In this document: in pieces, positions 51,062 through 60,338 of the stretch
Layout: each line of letters begins with the position of its first letter
Position numbering within the stretch: position 1 is the stretch's first letter
Source: Comamonadaceae bacterium ALPHA2B
GTDB taxonomy: Bacteria; Pseudomonadota; Gammaproteobacteria; Burkholderiales; Burkholderiaceae_C
Direction: 5' to 3'
DNA length: 64,000 bases
Assembly (NCBI GenBank): GCA_005503065.1
Contig: SCOE01000002.1
Coordinates: forward strand, 124,001 to 188,000
Made by a program: the position numbers and the translations under genes
Notes under the pieces: model-generated
Told to the model about the DNA's origin: nothing
Databases searched by the model: none
The model's input: only the letters and a program-made list of their open reading frames with translations

Positions 51062-51122
51062 ATGCTCCCTTTTTTATAGCATCCTGCGACCGGCTGGCGG
51101 GCGCGGGAGGCCTTTTTCCTTC
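51062..51122 (+). repeat. GCTAT-type dispersed repeat, copy 8 (intergenic, after LysR)
   Basis: TGCTCCCTTTTTTATAGC, ATCCTGCGACCGGC, GGCGGGCGCGGGAGGCC, TTTTTCCTTCG. Starts at the LysR stop codon. Confidence 0.85.
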
Positions 51123-51233
51123 GCGACTGGCGCTCCACCAGCGCGTGCTGCTCAGCACGTGACAGCGCAGCTCCCCGGTGCTCCCGTAGACTCGCCGCGC
51201 CTTTTCCCGAACGACAACGAAGGAGACATCCCC

Positions 51234-52481
51234 ATGCCGTGCATTCCCCTGCGGCTGCGGCACGCGCTCGCGTCCGCCGCCCTGCTCGCCCTCTCATCGG
51301 TCGCGATCGCCCAGTCGGCCTCGCCGCCCCGCATCTCCGACAACGTGGTCAAGATCGGCGTGCTCACCGACCTGTCGGGCGTGTCGAGCGAGAACGCGGG
51401 CAAGGGCTCGATCGTGGCGGCGCAACTGGCCATCGACGAGTTCAGCAAGGACCGCAAGGTGCTGGGCATGCCCATCGAGCTGGTGTCGGCCGACTCGCAG
51501 GGCAAGACCGACATCGGCGCCACCAAGGCACGCGAGTGGTTCGACCAGCAGCAGGTCGACATGATCACCGACCTCACCTACTCCAACGTGGCGCTGGCCG
51601 TGACGCGCATCGCCGACGAGAAGAGGCGCTTCGCCATGGTCACGGGCGCCGGCGCCTCCACCATCAGCGACGACCAGTGCACCGCGCGCAGCGTGCACTG
51701 GATGTACGACACCTACGCGCTGTCGAACACCACCGTGCCCGCGCTGATCGCCCGGGGCCTGACGAGCTGGTACTTCATCACCGCCGACTACGCCTTCGGC
51801 AACGCGCTGGAGAAGGACGCGACGGCCATCATCAACAAGTCGGGCGGCAAGGTGCTGGGCAGCTCGCGGCATCCGATCAACTCGTCGGACCAGTCCTCCT
51901 ACCTGCTCACCGCGCAGAACTCCGGCGCGCAGGTGATCGCCATGGCCAACTCGGGCCTGGACACGCTCAACACCGTCAAGCAGGCCGCGCAGTTCGGCAT
52001 GGTGCGCGGCGGCAAGCAGACCTTCACGCCCCTGCTCTCGCTCATCACCGAGGTGCAGGCCATGGGCCTCGCGAACGCCCAGGGCATGGTGTTGACCAAC
52101 GGCTTCTACTGGGACATGGACGAGCGCGCCCGCGCCTTCGGCCAGCGCTTCTTCGCCGTGCACAAGAAGATGCCGACGATGATGCAGGCGGCCGTGTACT
52201 CGGCCGTGCTGAACTACCTCAAGGCCATCGAGGCCACGGGCACCGACGACGTCGACGCCGTGGTCGCGAAGCTGCGCACGATGAGGTTCGACGACGCGGT
52301 GATCCGCAACGGCCAGTTGCGCGCCGACGGCAAGATGGTCCACGACATGCTGTTGGTGCAGGTGAAGACGCCCGCCGAATCGAAGAGCACCTGGGACCTC
52401 TACGAGGTGCTGCAGACCGTGCCGGGCGACAAGGCCTTCGCGCCGCTGGCCGAGTCGAAGTGCGCGCTGGTCAAGCGCTGA
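51234..52481 (+). CDS. ABC transporter substrate-binding protein, Leu/Ile/Val type
   Basis: Periplasmic receptor of 415 residues, type I periplasmic-binding fold (Peripla_BP_6). Signal peptide about 1-26 (SVAIAQ), then VVKIGVLTDLSGVSSENAGKGS (in part), GATKAREWFDQQQVDMITDL and WYFITADYAFGNALEKDA. A strong ribosome site (AAGGAG) precedes ATG 51234. No permease or ATPase genes follow, so it is an orphan receptor in this window; aromatic acids or branched amino acids are typical ligands. Confidence 0.9.
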   Translation: MPCIPLRLRHALASAALLALSSVAIAQSASPPRISDNVVKIGVLTDLSGVSSENAGKGSIVAAQLAIDEFSKDRKVLGMPIELVSADSQGKTDIGATKAREWFDQQQVDMITDLTYSNVALAVTRIADEKRRFAMVTGAGASTISDDQCTARSVHWMYDTYALSNTTVPALIARGLTSWYFITADYAFGNALEKDATAIINKSGGKVLGSSRHPINSSDQSSYLLTAQNSGAQVIAMANSGLDTLNTVKQAAQFGMVRGGKQTFTPLLSLITEVQAMGLANAQGMVLTNGFYWDMDERARAFGQRFFAVHKKMPTMMQAAVYSAVLNYLKAIEATGTDDVDAVVAKLRTMRFDDAVIRNGQLRADGKMVHDMLLVQVKTPAESKSTWDLYEVLQTVPGDKAFAPLAESKCALVKR

Positions 52482-52492
52482 GCCAGCGCCCG

Positions 52493-52555
52493 GTTGCTAC
52501 AACATTCATAGCTGACGGCGCCCGACTGACGGGCGTTTCAGCCACTTTTTTCCTG
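52493..52555 (+). repeat. GCTAT-type dispersed repeat, copy 9 (intergenic)
   Basis: TTGCTACAACATTCATAGC, GACGGCGCCCGAC, GACGGGCGTTTCAGCC, ACTTTTTTCC. Lies between convergent genes, 11 bases after the binding-protein stop. Confidence 0.8.
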
Positions 52556-52571
52556 AATCCCAGGCGCCGGC

Positions 52572-53477
52572 TCAACGGCCGCCATCGCGTTCTCGGTCGG
52601 CGTGCTTTTGCGCCAGGTAGGTCGCCATGTCGACTTCCTTGAGCTGGCGCGGGTAGCGTTCGGTGGATGCGAACCACAGGCGCTGCCGGCGCTCGCGGCG
52701 TTCGGCCGGCGGCACCTCCAGGCCGGCCAGGTAGGCATCGAGCGTGAGGAAGTAGCGCATCGCGTTGCGCTCCACGAGGCCGCGCAGGCCGGTGATGTGC
52801 ACGGGCTGGCTGTTCTCGTCGCGGCCCGTGACGGTGAAGCCGACCTTGTTGGCGCCGAAGGTCGCCAGGTAGGCCTGGGTCGCGAGCTTGACCATCATGT
52901 TGTGCTCGTAGCCGTAGCCGAAATGCAGGTAGGTGCGTTCGGCGTCGAGCCGCACCGCCTCCAGCAGCACGCGGTAGTTGCTGGTGCCGAAGGGTCCTTC
53001 GGCGGTGCGCATGTCGACCGCGAGGAAGTCTGGCGTGGACGACGCCACGCGGTAGCTGAAGGGCAGCTCGAAGGCCTCCTCCACCGGCTTGTCGTAGCGG
53101 CGCACCACGCTCAGCGTGAGCGTGGCGCCGCCGCCCGCCGCCTGCCCCACCCGGCAGCGGCGGTTGTTGATGTGCAGGGTGAGCAGCTCGCACCACTGCT
53201 CGGGTCTCTCCAGCGCGCCGCGCAGCTCCTCGAGCCGGTGGTCGACCACGGCGTAGACGTCGCCCTTGAGGCCGTTCGGCGTCTCGGCCGATTCGAGCAC
53301 CATCGGCCGGCCCAGGCCGCTCCTGGCCATGCGGGCGTTGACCTCTGCAAAGTTGTCGAGGAGGGCTTGGGCGCCGCCTGCGGGCTCGGCCGCCATGGAC
53401 GCACCCGCCAGCAGCGCCGCCAGCAGGCAGGCCGCCGTGCGCAAGCGACTGGATGCGGAGAAAGGCAGCAGGGGCAT
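52572..53477 (-). CDS. Secreted protein of unknown function
   Basis: A 301-residue protein with an N-terminal signal peptide (about residues 1-30, LLAALLAGASMA/AE). The mature part has a helical start (ALLDNFAEVNARMARSGLGRPMVLESAET), one conserved-looking Cys pair (W-C-ELL and RR-C-RVG), beta-rich middle (ATLTLSVVRRYDKPVEEAFELPF) and an Arg-rich end. No membrane anchor or lipobox. I do not recognise the family. ATG 53477 used; a GTG/ATG choice upstream at 53501 is possible. Divergent from the GntR gene. Confidence 0.7.
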   Translation of the reverse strand: MPLLPFSASSRLRTAACLLAALLAGASMAAEPAGGAQALLDNFAEVNARMARSGLGRPMVLESAETPNGLKGDVYAVVDHRLEELRGALERPEQWCELLTLHINNRRCRVGQAAGGGATLTLSVVRRYDKPVEEAFELPFSYRVASSTPDFLAVDMRTAEGPFGTSNYRVLLEAVRLDAERTYLHFGYGYEHNMMVKLATQAYLATFGANKVGFTVTGRDENSQPVHITGLRGLVERNAMRYFLTLDAYLAGLEVPPAERRERRQRLWFASTERYPRQLKEVDMATYLAQKHADRERDGGR

Positions 53478-53608
53478 GGCCCCACCATACACGCTGCGCA
53501 CAGGTTCGGCGAGCAGGCCCCGGGGCCAGGCGGTGCGTGGCCAACTCCCTTCCCCGGCTATTGGCGGTTGCCCTCTGTGGCCACGATCGATCGGTCAGAA
53601 TGCGCGCG

Positions 53609-54346
53609 ATGGACACCAAGAAGCCTTCGCGGCCCCTGTATCGCCAGGTGGTCGACGCTCTCCGCCAGGACATCGTGCAAGGCACGTTCGCAGTCGGGCA
53701 GAACCTGCCCACCGAGTCGGAACTCGCGGAACGTTTCGACCTGAGCCGGCACACCATACGCGAGGCGCTGCGCGAGCTGCGCACCAGCGGTCTGGTGACC
53801 TCGCGGCGGGGCTCGGGCACAACGGTCGCCGCGCAGGACACCGCGCAGTACTACCTGCACGAGACGGGCTCCCTGGACGACATCTCGCAGTACGCCACCT
53901 CCACACGGTGGCAGGTCGAGGTGCGCTTCGAGGCGATCGCCAAGTCGCTTGCCGCCAAGCTGTCGAGCAAGGCGGGCCAGCGCTGGATGTGCCTCGAAGG
54001 TTGCCGCTACGCGAAGACGAGCAACGAGCCGGTCTACTGGACCCAAGCTTGGATCCACGACGACTTCGCCGGCATCGCCCGGCTTCTCGACCGGCGTACG
54101 GCGCCGATCTACGAGCTGATCGAGGACATGTACGGCGTGCGCGTCGGAGAGGTCGATCAGGTGGTGCGCGGCGGCAAGGCGCCACAGGCCGCCGCCGACA
54201 GCCTCGGCCTGCCGAGGAACGCGCCGGTGATCGAATTGGAGCGCACCTACCGGCTGACCGACGGCAAGGTGGTCGAGGTGTCGCGCAACTACTACCCCAT
54301 CGACCATTTCAGCCTGGCGCTCAAGCTGCGGCGGCGCACAGCCTGA
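53609..54346 (+). CDS. GntR-family regulator with UTRA domain (HutC type)
   Basis: A 245-residue regulator. N-terminal winged helix: LYRQVVDALRQDIVQGTFAVGQNLPTESELAERFDLSRHTIREALRELRTSGLV (in parts, residues 10-65), with RRGSGTTVA as the wing. The UTRA ligand domain follows (WMCLEGCRYAKTSNEPVYWTQAWI; IELERTYRLTDGKVVEVSRNYYPID, in parts). It converges on the first amidase gene with 15 bases between stops. Likely regulator of the amidase/ABC transporter cluster. Confidence 0.88.
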   Translation: MDTKKPSRPLYRQVVDALRQDIVQGTFAVGQNLPTESELAERFDLSRHTIREALRELRTSGLVTSRRGSGTTVAAQDTAQYYLHETGSLDDISQYATSTRWQVEVRFEAIAKSLAAKLSSKAGQRWMCLEGCRYAKTSNEPVYWTQAWIHDDFAGIARLLDRRTAPIYELIEDMYGVRVGEVDQVVRGGKAPQAAADSLGLPRNAPVIELERTYRLTDGKVVEVSRNYYPIDHFSLALKLRRRTA

Positions 54347-54361
54347 GCGCTTGCCGACGCT

Positions 54362-55717
54362 TCAGCCGGCAACCATCGGGGCCCGTTGCCGGTGGAAGTC
54401 GGTGCGCTGCTGGAAGGCAACGCCGGCCTGGAACAGCATCGGCTCCTGCCACCAGGCGGCTTCCAGCATGAGGCCGATCGGCACGCCTTCGGGCGCCATG
54501 CCGCAGGGCAAGGAGAGTCCCGGGATCGCGGCCGCACCGCCGATGTAGGTGTTGCGCGTCGAGGCCTTGGTGGCGTCGAGAAGGTTGGCGCCGTCCTCGA
54601 TCGGCGGCGCTGCATGGGGCGCCGTGGGCGACAGGATCATGTCGACCTGCGCGAAGACCTGTCGCAATACCATGCGAAAGCGCGTGCGAAAGGCCTGTGC
54701 CTCGGCGTACTCAACGCCGGTGACTTCAAGACCGTGCCGCATGCGTTCGACCACCGACGCGGTGATGCTTGCTGGACTCTTCAGCAGTCGCTCGTGGAAT
54801 ACGCTGCACACGTCGGAGAAGATGGCGCGCGTCTGCATCAGGTGGGCATCGCCGGCCATTGGCACCTCGATGTCGACCAGCACAGCGCCTGCCGCCTCGA
54901 GCACCCTGGCCCCCGCCATCACGGCCCGCCCGACGGCGGGATCAACGTCGTCGAAGTAGTGATTCCTCGGGATGCCGATGCGGCGGCCCTTCACGCCGTC
55001 GAAGAGCGTCGGCAGGAAGTTCGGCACCGGCACGTCGACGGAGCTGGGATCGAGCGCGTCGTAGCCGGCGATGACCGCGAAGATGCGTGCGACGTCCGTG
55101 ACGGCGCGGGCGATCGGGCCGACCGTGTCGTTGTGCTCGCTCACCGGCACGCCGCCGCGGTTCGGCACGCGGCCGTGCGTCGGCCGGATGCCCGACACGC
55201 CGTTGTAGCAGGACGGCAGACGCACCGACCCGCCGGTGTCGGTGCCCAGCGAGCCCAGGCACATGTCGCTCGCAACGCTCACGGCCGAACCACCGCTCGA
55301 TCCGCCAGGGATGCGATCGGTCGCCCAGGGGTTGCGGCACTGGCCGCCAACGGCGCTGTAGGAGCGTGAGCCGAACGCCAGTTCGGCCATGTTGGCCTTG
55401 CCGACGATCACCGCACCGGCCTTGCGCAGACGCTCGACGACGGGAGCATCGGTCGCCGGGATGTTGTCGCGCAGAAAGGCCGCGCCGGCGGTCGTGGGTT
55501 CGCCCGCGATGTCGATGTTGTCCTTGATGGTCATCGTCATGCCGTGCAGCAGGCCGAGGCTCTCGCCACGCGCAGCCGCTTCGTCGGCACGGCGCGCGTC
55601 CTCGAGGGCCTGGGGCCGGCGGATCGCGATCAGCGCATTCAACATGGGGTTGAGCTTCTCGGCCTGCGCCAGGTGCGTTTCGGCGAGCGCTGTCGCGCTG
55701 GGGGTCGGATGGTGCAT
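54362..55717 (-). CDS. Amidase-signature enzyme 1
   Basis: Ser-cisSer-Lys amidase of 451 residues. The catalytic Lys is in MTIKDNIDIAG, cis-Ser and nucleophile region in IPGGSSGGSAVSVASD and LGTDTGGSVRLPS, followed by GIRPTHGRVPNRGG. The C-terminal part (LSLPCGMAPEGVPIGLMLEA) is typical. GAAAGGA precedes ATG 55717. Last gene of the SBP - amidase 2 - MFS - amidase 1 operon. Clearly homologous to amidase 2 but diverged. Substrate unknown. Confidence 0.9.
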   Translation of the reverse strand: MHHPTPSATALAETHLAQAEKLNPMLNALIAIRRPQALEDARRADEAAARGESLGLLHGMTMTIKDNIDIAGEPTTAGAAFLRDNIPATDAPVVERLRKAGAVIVGKANMAELAFGSRSYSAVGGQCRNPWATDRIPGGSSGGSAVSVASDMCLGSLGTDTGGSVRLPSCYNGVSGIRPTHGRVPNRGGVPVSEHNDTVGPIARAVTDVARIFAVIAGYDALDPSSVDVPVPNFLPTLFDGVKGRRIGIPRNHYFDDVDPAVGRAVMAGARVLEAAGAVLVDIEVPMAGDAHLMQTRAIFSDVCSVFHERLLKSPASITASVVERMRHGLEVTGVEYAEAQAFRTRFRMVLRQVFAQVDMILSPTAPHAAPPIEDGANLLDATKASTRNTYIGGAAAIPGLSLPCGMAPEGVPIGLMLEAAWWQEPMLFQAGVAFQQRTDFHRQRAPMVAG

Positions 55718-55731
55718 GGGGAATCGTCCTT

Positions 55732-57264
55732 TCAGGAAAGTTCGGCGGCAGCCGCTGCGGGAGTGGTCGGTGGGGATGGCGATGCGGGGAGGCGGCGCGC
55801 GGGCGGCGGCGGGTGCGCCAGGCGGGCCAGGAGCGACAGCACCAGCCCCAGCACGCACACCGCCATCAGCACGGCGAAGGCGACACGGCAGCCGTGGACG
55901 AAAACGAGGATGTCCTGGTGCGGCGCGCTCGAAAGCCGGCCCTCGTACACGGCACGCTGGCTGGCGGCGGGCAATGCAGCGATGGCGATGCTCATCGACA
56001 GTGCGGCGCCGACGACCAAGCCGGCGTTCTGCAGTGCGGATCGGATCGCGTTGGCGACGCCGCGCCGGTGCGCCGGCACGCTGAGCATGATCCCGCTGTT
56101 GTTTGACGTCAGGAACATGCCCGTGCCGATGCCGATCAGCAGCAGCCCGGCGCCCAGCGCGACCCGCGACACCCCGGGCGCCAGCACCCAGGCCAGCACC
56201 AGCAGGCCGGCCGCACACAGCGCCTGCCCCGCAATCGACAGCGACAGGCTGCTGAAGCGTCCCACCAGCCGGCCGGCGACCGGCGCCGCGACCATCATGC
56301 CCAGCGGCACCGGTGCGACGCTGACCCCGGCATGGAAGGAGTCGAGGTTCTGCACGCCCTGGAGGAAGAGCGCCACGAGCAAGAGGCTGGAGGTCTGGGC
56401 CATGCACAACAGCAGCACCGTCGCATAGGCGGTGGCGCGGGCGCGGTCCGTGAAGAGGCTCAGGTCGACCAGCGGGTCGCGCCGCACCCGCTGGCTGGCA
56501 ATGAACAAGGCCAGGCCCACGGCTGCGACAAGCAGCGCCCCCCATACCTGTGTGCTGGACCAGCCGAGGGGCCCGCTCATCGACAGCCCATAGACCAGCG
56601 CGCCGAGGCCGACCATCGACAGCAGCGCACCCACGGCGTCGAAGCGCTCGCCTCCGGCAGGCCGGTGGCGGGGCAGCGTGCGGTACGCCAGCGCCAGCGC
56701 ACACAGCCCAATCGGCAGATTCATCAGGAAGATGGCGCGCCAGCCCAGCGAGCCGACGAGGGCGCCGCCCACCATGGGGCCGACACTCTGCGCCGCGGCC
56801 GATATCGTGGCGTTCAGGCCCAGGCCGACGCCGAGCAGGCGGAGCGGGAACGCATCGGTCAGCAAGGCCGTGGTGTTGGTAATGACCGAGGCGGCACCGA
56901 TCGCCTGCAGGCAACGGAAGACGAGCATCGCCTCCGCGCTGCGCGCCAGGCCGCAACCCACGCTGGCGAGCGTGAGCACCCCGAGCCCCGCCAGATACAG
57001 GCTGCGGCGGCCGAACAGGTCGGCCATGCGGCCGAACACCGGGATGAGCACCGTGGTCGTCAGCATGTATGACAGCAGGATCCAGCTGGCCTGAGTCGGC
57101 GTGCCACTCAGGTCATGCGCGACCACCGGCAGGGCCACGGTCAGCGTGCTCGCATTGACGAAACACAGCGTCACACCGAGCGCCGTGACCCCAAGCACCC
57201 GCCATGCATGCGCTGCCTGCTGCCGCTCCTCTTCTATGGCCGGGAGAGCGAAATCGCGCTTCAA
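55732..57264 (-). CDS. MFS transporter, DHA2 drug:H+ antiporter family
   Basis: A 510-residue polytopic protein with about 14 predicted helices. Family motifs are WILLSYMLTTTVLIPVFGRMADLFGRRSLYLAG (in parts, motif A), the motif C-like GPMVGGALVGSLGWRAIFLMNLPIG and GIGTGMFLTSNNSGIM. Its TTG start overlaps the amidase 2 stop (TTGA), an unusual start supported by the coupling; no ATG lies before the first helix. Probably exports a product or toxic substrate of the amidase pathway (inference). Confidence 0.87.
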   Translation of the reverse strand: MKRDFALPAIEEERQQAAHAWRVLGVTALGVTLCFVNASTLTVALPVVAHDLSGTPTQASWILLSYMLTTTVLIPVFGRMADLFGRRSLYLAGLGVLTLASVGCGLARSAEAMLVFRCLQAIGAASVITNTTALLTDAFPLRLLGVGLGLNATISAAAQSVGPMVGGALVGSLGWRAIFLMNLPIGLCALALAYRTLPRHRPAGGERFDAVGALLSMVGLGALVYGLSMSGPLGWSSTQVWGALLVAAVGLALFIASQRVRRDPLVDLSLFTDRARATAYATVLLLCMAQTSSLLLVALFLQGVQNLDSFHAGVSVAPVPLGMMVAAPVAGRLVGRFSSLSLSIAGQALCAAGLLVLAWVLAPGVSRVALGAGLLLIGIGTGMFLTSNNSGIMLSVPAHRRGVANAIRSALQNAGLVVGAALSMSIAIAALPAASQRAVYEGRLSSAPHQDILVFVHGCRVAFAVLMAVCVLGLVLSLLARLAHPPPPARRLPASPSPPTTPAAAAAELS

Positions 57265-58634
57265 GAGGACAGTCGCGCCAGGGCGGCCTCGAGCATGGGC
57301 GCGACGCGCAGGTGGTGCACGGTCGCGGCCTGGTAGTGGGCGCCGAGCGCGAGCACCCGCGCGTCGTGCCAGCGTGGCGCGACCAGTTGCATGCCGACCG
57401 GCATGCCATTGTCCGCAGAGAAGCCGCAGGGCACCGACAGGGCGGGCGTACCTGCCAGCGCCCATGCGTAGGTGAAACGCGAGAGACGGCGCGTGGTCTC
57501 CAGCATGCGCGCGGTGCCGGTGCGCAGCGGCGCGGTGACGGGGCAGCTTGGCGTCAGAATCACGTCCACCTCTGCGAAGGTCTGCTCCAGCTGGCGCAAC
57601 CACCGCTCCTTGAAGCGCATGGCATTGGCGTAAATCCGGCTGGTCACCGCTTCCCCGTGGCGCATGCGGTCGAGCACGTCGGCACCGAAGGTGCCGGGCG
57701 ACTCGTCGAGGTGAGCCGCGTGCACGGCCGCTGCGTCGGCATGCACCATCGGCATCAGATGGCCCTGCGCGAGCTCGGCGCCGGGCAAGGTGATCTCCTT
57801 GACGATGCAGCCCAGCCCGCGCAGCACAGCGATGGCCTCGCGCACGCGCTGCTCGACGTCAGGGTCCAGTTCGTCGAAGCACCAGGGCACGGGCAAGCCG
57901 ATGCGCAGCCCTTCGACACCCTTGGCGAAGACATTCGAGAACCCGTCCACCGGCACGTCGAAGCAGCAGTCGTCGCCCGGCGCATAGCCGGAGATGACTT
58001 CCAGCGTGTGCGCCACATCGGCGACTGTGCGGGCCATGGGACCGATGGTGTCGTAGGGCGCGCTCACGGGATAGCAGCCACTGTTGGGGACGCGTCCGTG
58101 CGTGGGCCGCAGGCCGACCACGCCGTTCAGCGCGGCCGGGATGCGCACCGAGCCGCCAGTGTCGGTGCCCAGCGAGATGTCGCACATGCCTGCCGCCACG
58201 CTGGCGCCCGAGCCGCCGCTCGAGCCGCCGGGAATGGCGTCCGCATTCCATGGGTTGCCGCCCAACCCGTGGTGCGGGTTTTGGGTGGTGCCGCCAAAGG
58301 CGAATTCGTGCAGGTTGGCTTTGCCGATGACGACGGCGCCCGCCGTGCGCAGGCGCTGCGTGACGGGCGCATCGGTGGCGGGCACGTGGTCGCGGAAGAA
58401 TGCCGACCCCATGGTGGTGGTCCAGCCCGCAGTGTCGATGTTGTCTTTTAGGCTGACAGTCAGCCCTGCGATGGGCGTCGTCGGGCACGAAGCCGCGCCC
58501 GCCAGCAGCGCGGCCACGGCCTGCGCCTCCTCGAGCGCTTTCGCGTTCACCGAGATCATGGCGTGCAGCACCGGATTCAGTGCTTGGGTGACGGCCAGGT
58601 GCAGCCGCGTACGGGCAACGGGATCGATTGGCAT
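57261..58634 (-). CDS. Amidase-signature enzyme 2
   Basis: Ser-cisSer-Lys amidase of 457 residues. Catalytic Lys in VSLKDNIDTAG, IPGGSSGGSGASVAAG and LGTDTGGSVRIPA for the serine pair, GLRPTHGRVPNSGC next, and LSVPCGFSADNGMPVGMQLV near the end. GAAAGG lies 6 bases before ATG 58634, which I prefer to ATG 58670, although the latter overlaps the preceding stop. It is coupled to the MFS gene. It shares layout with amidase 1, so the pair may act on successive amide bonds. Confidence 0.9.
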   Translation of the reverse strand: MPIDPVARTRLHLAVTQALNPVLHAMISVNAKALEEAQAVAALLAGAASCPTTPIAGLTVSLKDNIDTAGWTTTMGSAFFRDHVPATDAPVTQRLRTAGAVVIGKANLHEFAFGGTTQNPHHGLGGNPWNADAIPGGSSGGSGASVAAGMCDISLGTDTGGSVRIPAALNGVVGLRPTHGRVPNSGCYPVSAPYDTIGPMARTVADVAHTLEVISGYAPGDDCCFDVPVDGFSNVFAKGVEGLRIGLPVPWCFDELDPDVEQRVREAIAVLRGLGCIVKEITLPGAELAQGHLMPMVHADAAAVHAAHLDESPGTFGADVLDRMRHGEAVTSRIYANAMRFKERWLRQLEQTFAEVDVILTPSCPVTAPLRTGTARMLETTRRLSRFTYAWALAGTPALSVPCGFSADNGMPVGMQLVAPRWHDARVLALGAHYQAATVHHLRVAPMLEAALARLSS

Positions 58635-58666
58635 GCGTTGACCTTTCAGCTCGTGTCGTTCCTCGG

Positions 58667-60292
58667 TCATGCGATGCTGATGGGCGTCAGGTCCTGGAAC
58701 CAGGATTGGGCCTGCACGAAGCCCTTCACCTTGGCGCTGATGGCGCGCGGATTGAGGTCGTGCGCGGCGAACAGGAACAAGGCGCGGTCGACGACCTCGC
58801 CATGCACCTGCGCCAGGAGTGCGTCCTGCTTGACGGGGTCGGTGGTGGTCTGGATCTCCGCGAACACCTTGTCGAGCGCGGGATCGCTGAACTTGCTCCA
58901 GTTCACGCCGGCTGGAGCGGCCATGTTGGTCTGCAGGATGCGTGCGAACGCCCGAAAGGGGTCGAACGGCCCCTGCGAGATGTTCAGCGCCATGCAGCCA
59001 CGCGCGGTGGACGAGCCCGCGCCGGCCTTCCAGCATTCGATCAACGCCTGCCACTCGAACACCTCGAACTGCACCTCGATGCCGATATCCCGCAGGTTCT
59101 GCTGAATGAACTCGTTCATTGCCAGCGGCTGCATCTGGCCGGAGCCGCTGGTGGAGATGGCGACCTTGGTGCGCAGCGGCTTGTTCGGCCCATAGCCCGC
59201 TTCGGCCATCAGCTTGCGGGCTGCGTCGACGTCGTGCGTGAGCTTGAAGCTCGGCTTGCCGTACCACGGATGGCCGGCCGGCACCACGCCCTGCCCCTCC
59301 ACCATCAGGCCCCCGAGCAATTCCTTGAGGCCCTTGCGGTCGATGCCGAGGTTGGCCGCCTTGCGCACCCGGATGTCCGTCCACGGCGAGCCCGGCACCT
59401 GCGCGAAGAACCAGGTCCAGTTGTGCGGGTAGATGTTGGTGACCACCTTGAAGCCCGCCGCCGTCAGGGAGGGCACCGCATCGGGGGCCGGGGCCTCGAT
59501 GAAATCCACTTGCCCGGAGCGCAGGGCCGCCACGCGAGCGTTCGGGTCGGGAATGGGCAGCAGGATCAGCTTCGCCGCCTTGGGCACGCGGGCCTTGTTC
59601 CAGTACGCGTCATTGCGCACCAGCACGGCTCGCTCACGCTGGCTGTAGCTTTCCAGCTTCCAGGGCCCTGTGCCCACGGCCTTGTTGAGATAGGCGGTCC
59701 AGTCCTTGCCGGCTGCCTCCCATGCGCCGCGGTGAACAATGCCCATCCAGGTCATGGCATAGGGCAGTGTGCCGTCCACGGTCGCCGTCTCGACCCAGAA
59801 GGTCTTCGGGCCTTCGGCCCCCCAGGCGACCACACCCGGGATCTGCGGCAGCGCCTGGCTGAAGGCGCGCTGGTCGAACCAAGCGGCGTCGCGCTTGAAG
59901 GCCCTGTCGAAGCTGAACACCACGTCCTCGGCGGTGAGCACATGGCCGTCGTGGAATTTCACCCCCTCGCGCAGCGTGAAGACCCAACGCCTGGGCTTGG
60001 TCGGATCCACGACCCACTCGGTCGCGAGGCAGGGAATCAGCCGTGCCGGCTTGTCGGCGCTCGACAGGTCCCACGCGACCAACTGGTCGTAGAGCGTGAC
60101 GTTCATGAAGCGCGAGCCTTCGCCGCCCTGGTCGGGCACGCCGTTGGTGGTGGGCACCGCGCCGACAGTCATGCCCACCCGCAACACCCCGGTGGGTGTC
60201 TGCGCGCGAACGAGGTCGAGGCCCAGCAGACTGGAGCCGAACGACGCGGCACCGGCGATCAGCAGATCCCGACGGTGGATGAGAGTGGACAT
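58667..60292 (-). CDS. Peptide/opine-type ABC transporter substrate-binding protein
   Basis: Family 5 periplasmic binding protein (OppA/DppA class) of 541 residues. Signal sequence with twin-arginine-like start (IHRRDLLIAGAASFGSSLLG), then LTEWVVDPTKP-type ATEWVVDPTKPRRWVFTLREGVKFHDGHVLTAEDVVFSFDRA (in parts), the SBP_bac_5 signature. C-terminal lobe complete. ATG 60292 has GAGGAA upstream. It heads the minus-strand operon with both amidases and is divergent from the matching importer genes. Confidence 0.92.
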   Translation of the reverse strand: MSTLIHRRDLLIAGAASFGSSLLGLDLVRAQTPTGVLRVGMTVGAVPTTNGVPDQGGEGSRFMNVTLYDQLVAWDLSSADKPARLIPCLATEWVVDPTKPRRWVFTLREGVKFHDGHVLTAEDVVFSFDRAFKRDAAWFDQRAFSQALPQIPGVVAWGAEGPKTFWVETATVDGTLPYAMTWMGIVHRGAWEAAGKDWTAYLNKAVGTGPWKLESYSQRERAVLVRNDAYWNKARVPKAAKLILLPIPDPNARVAALRSGQVDFIEAPAPDAVPSLTAAGFKVVTNIYPHNWTWFFAQVPGSPWTDIRVRKAANLGIDRKGLKELLGGLMVEGQGVVPAGHPWYGKPSFKLTHDVDAARKLMAEAGYGPNKPLRTKVAISTSGSGQMQPLAMNEFIQQNLRDIGIEVQFEVFEWQALIECWKAGAGSSTARGCMALNISQGPFDPFRAFARILQTNMAAPAGVNWSKFSDPALDKVFAEIQTTTDPVKQDALLAQVHGEVVDRALFLFAAHDLNPRAISAKVKGFVQAQSWFQDLTPISIA

Positions 60293-60320
60293 TCTTCGAG
60301 TTCCTCGGTTGGTTCGTATG

Positions 60321-60338
60321 AAGTTGTCCATGCAACTT
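60321..60338. promoter_or_regulatory. Perfect palindrome in the SBP/oppF intergenic region, candidate operator A
   Basis: AAGTTGTCCATGCAACTT: 6-bp arms around a 6-base centre, about 30 bases before the binding-protein ATG. The half TGAAGTTGT recurs at the far end of the same intergenic region. Confidence 0.55.
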
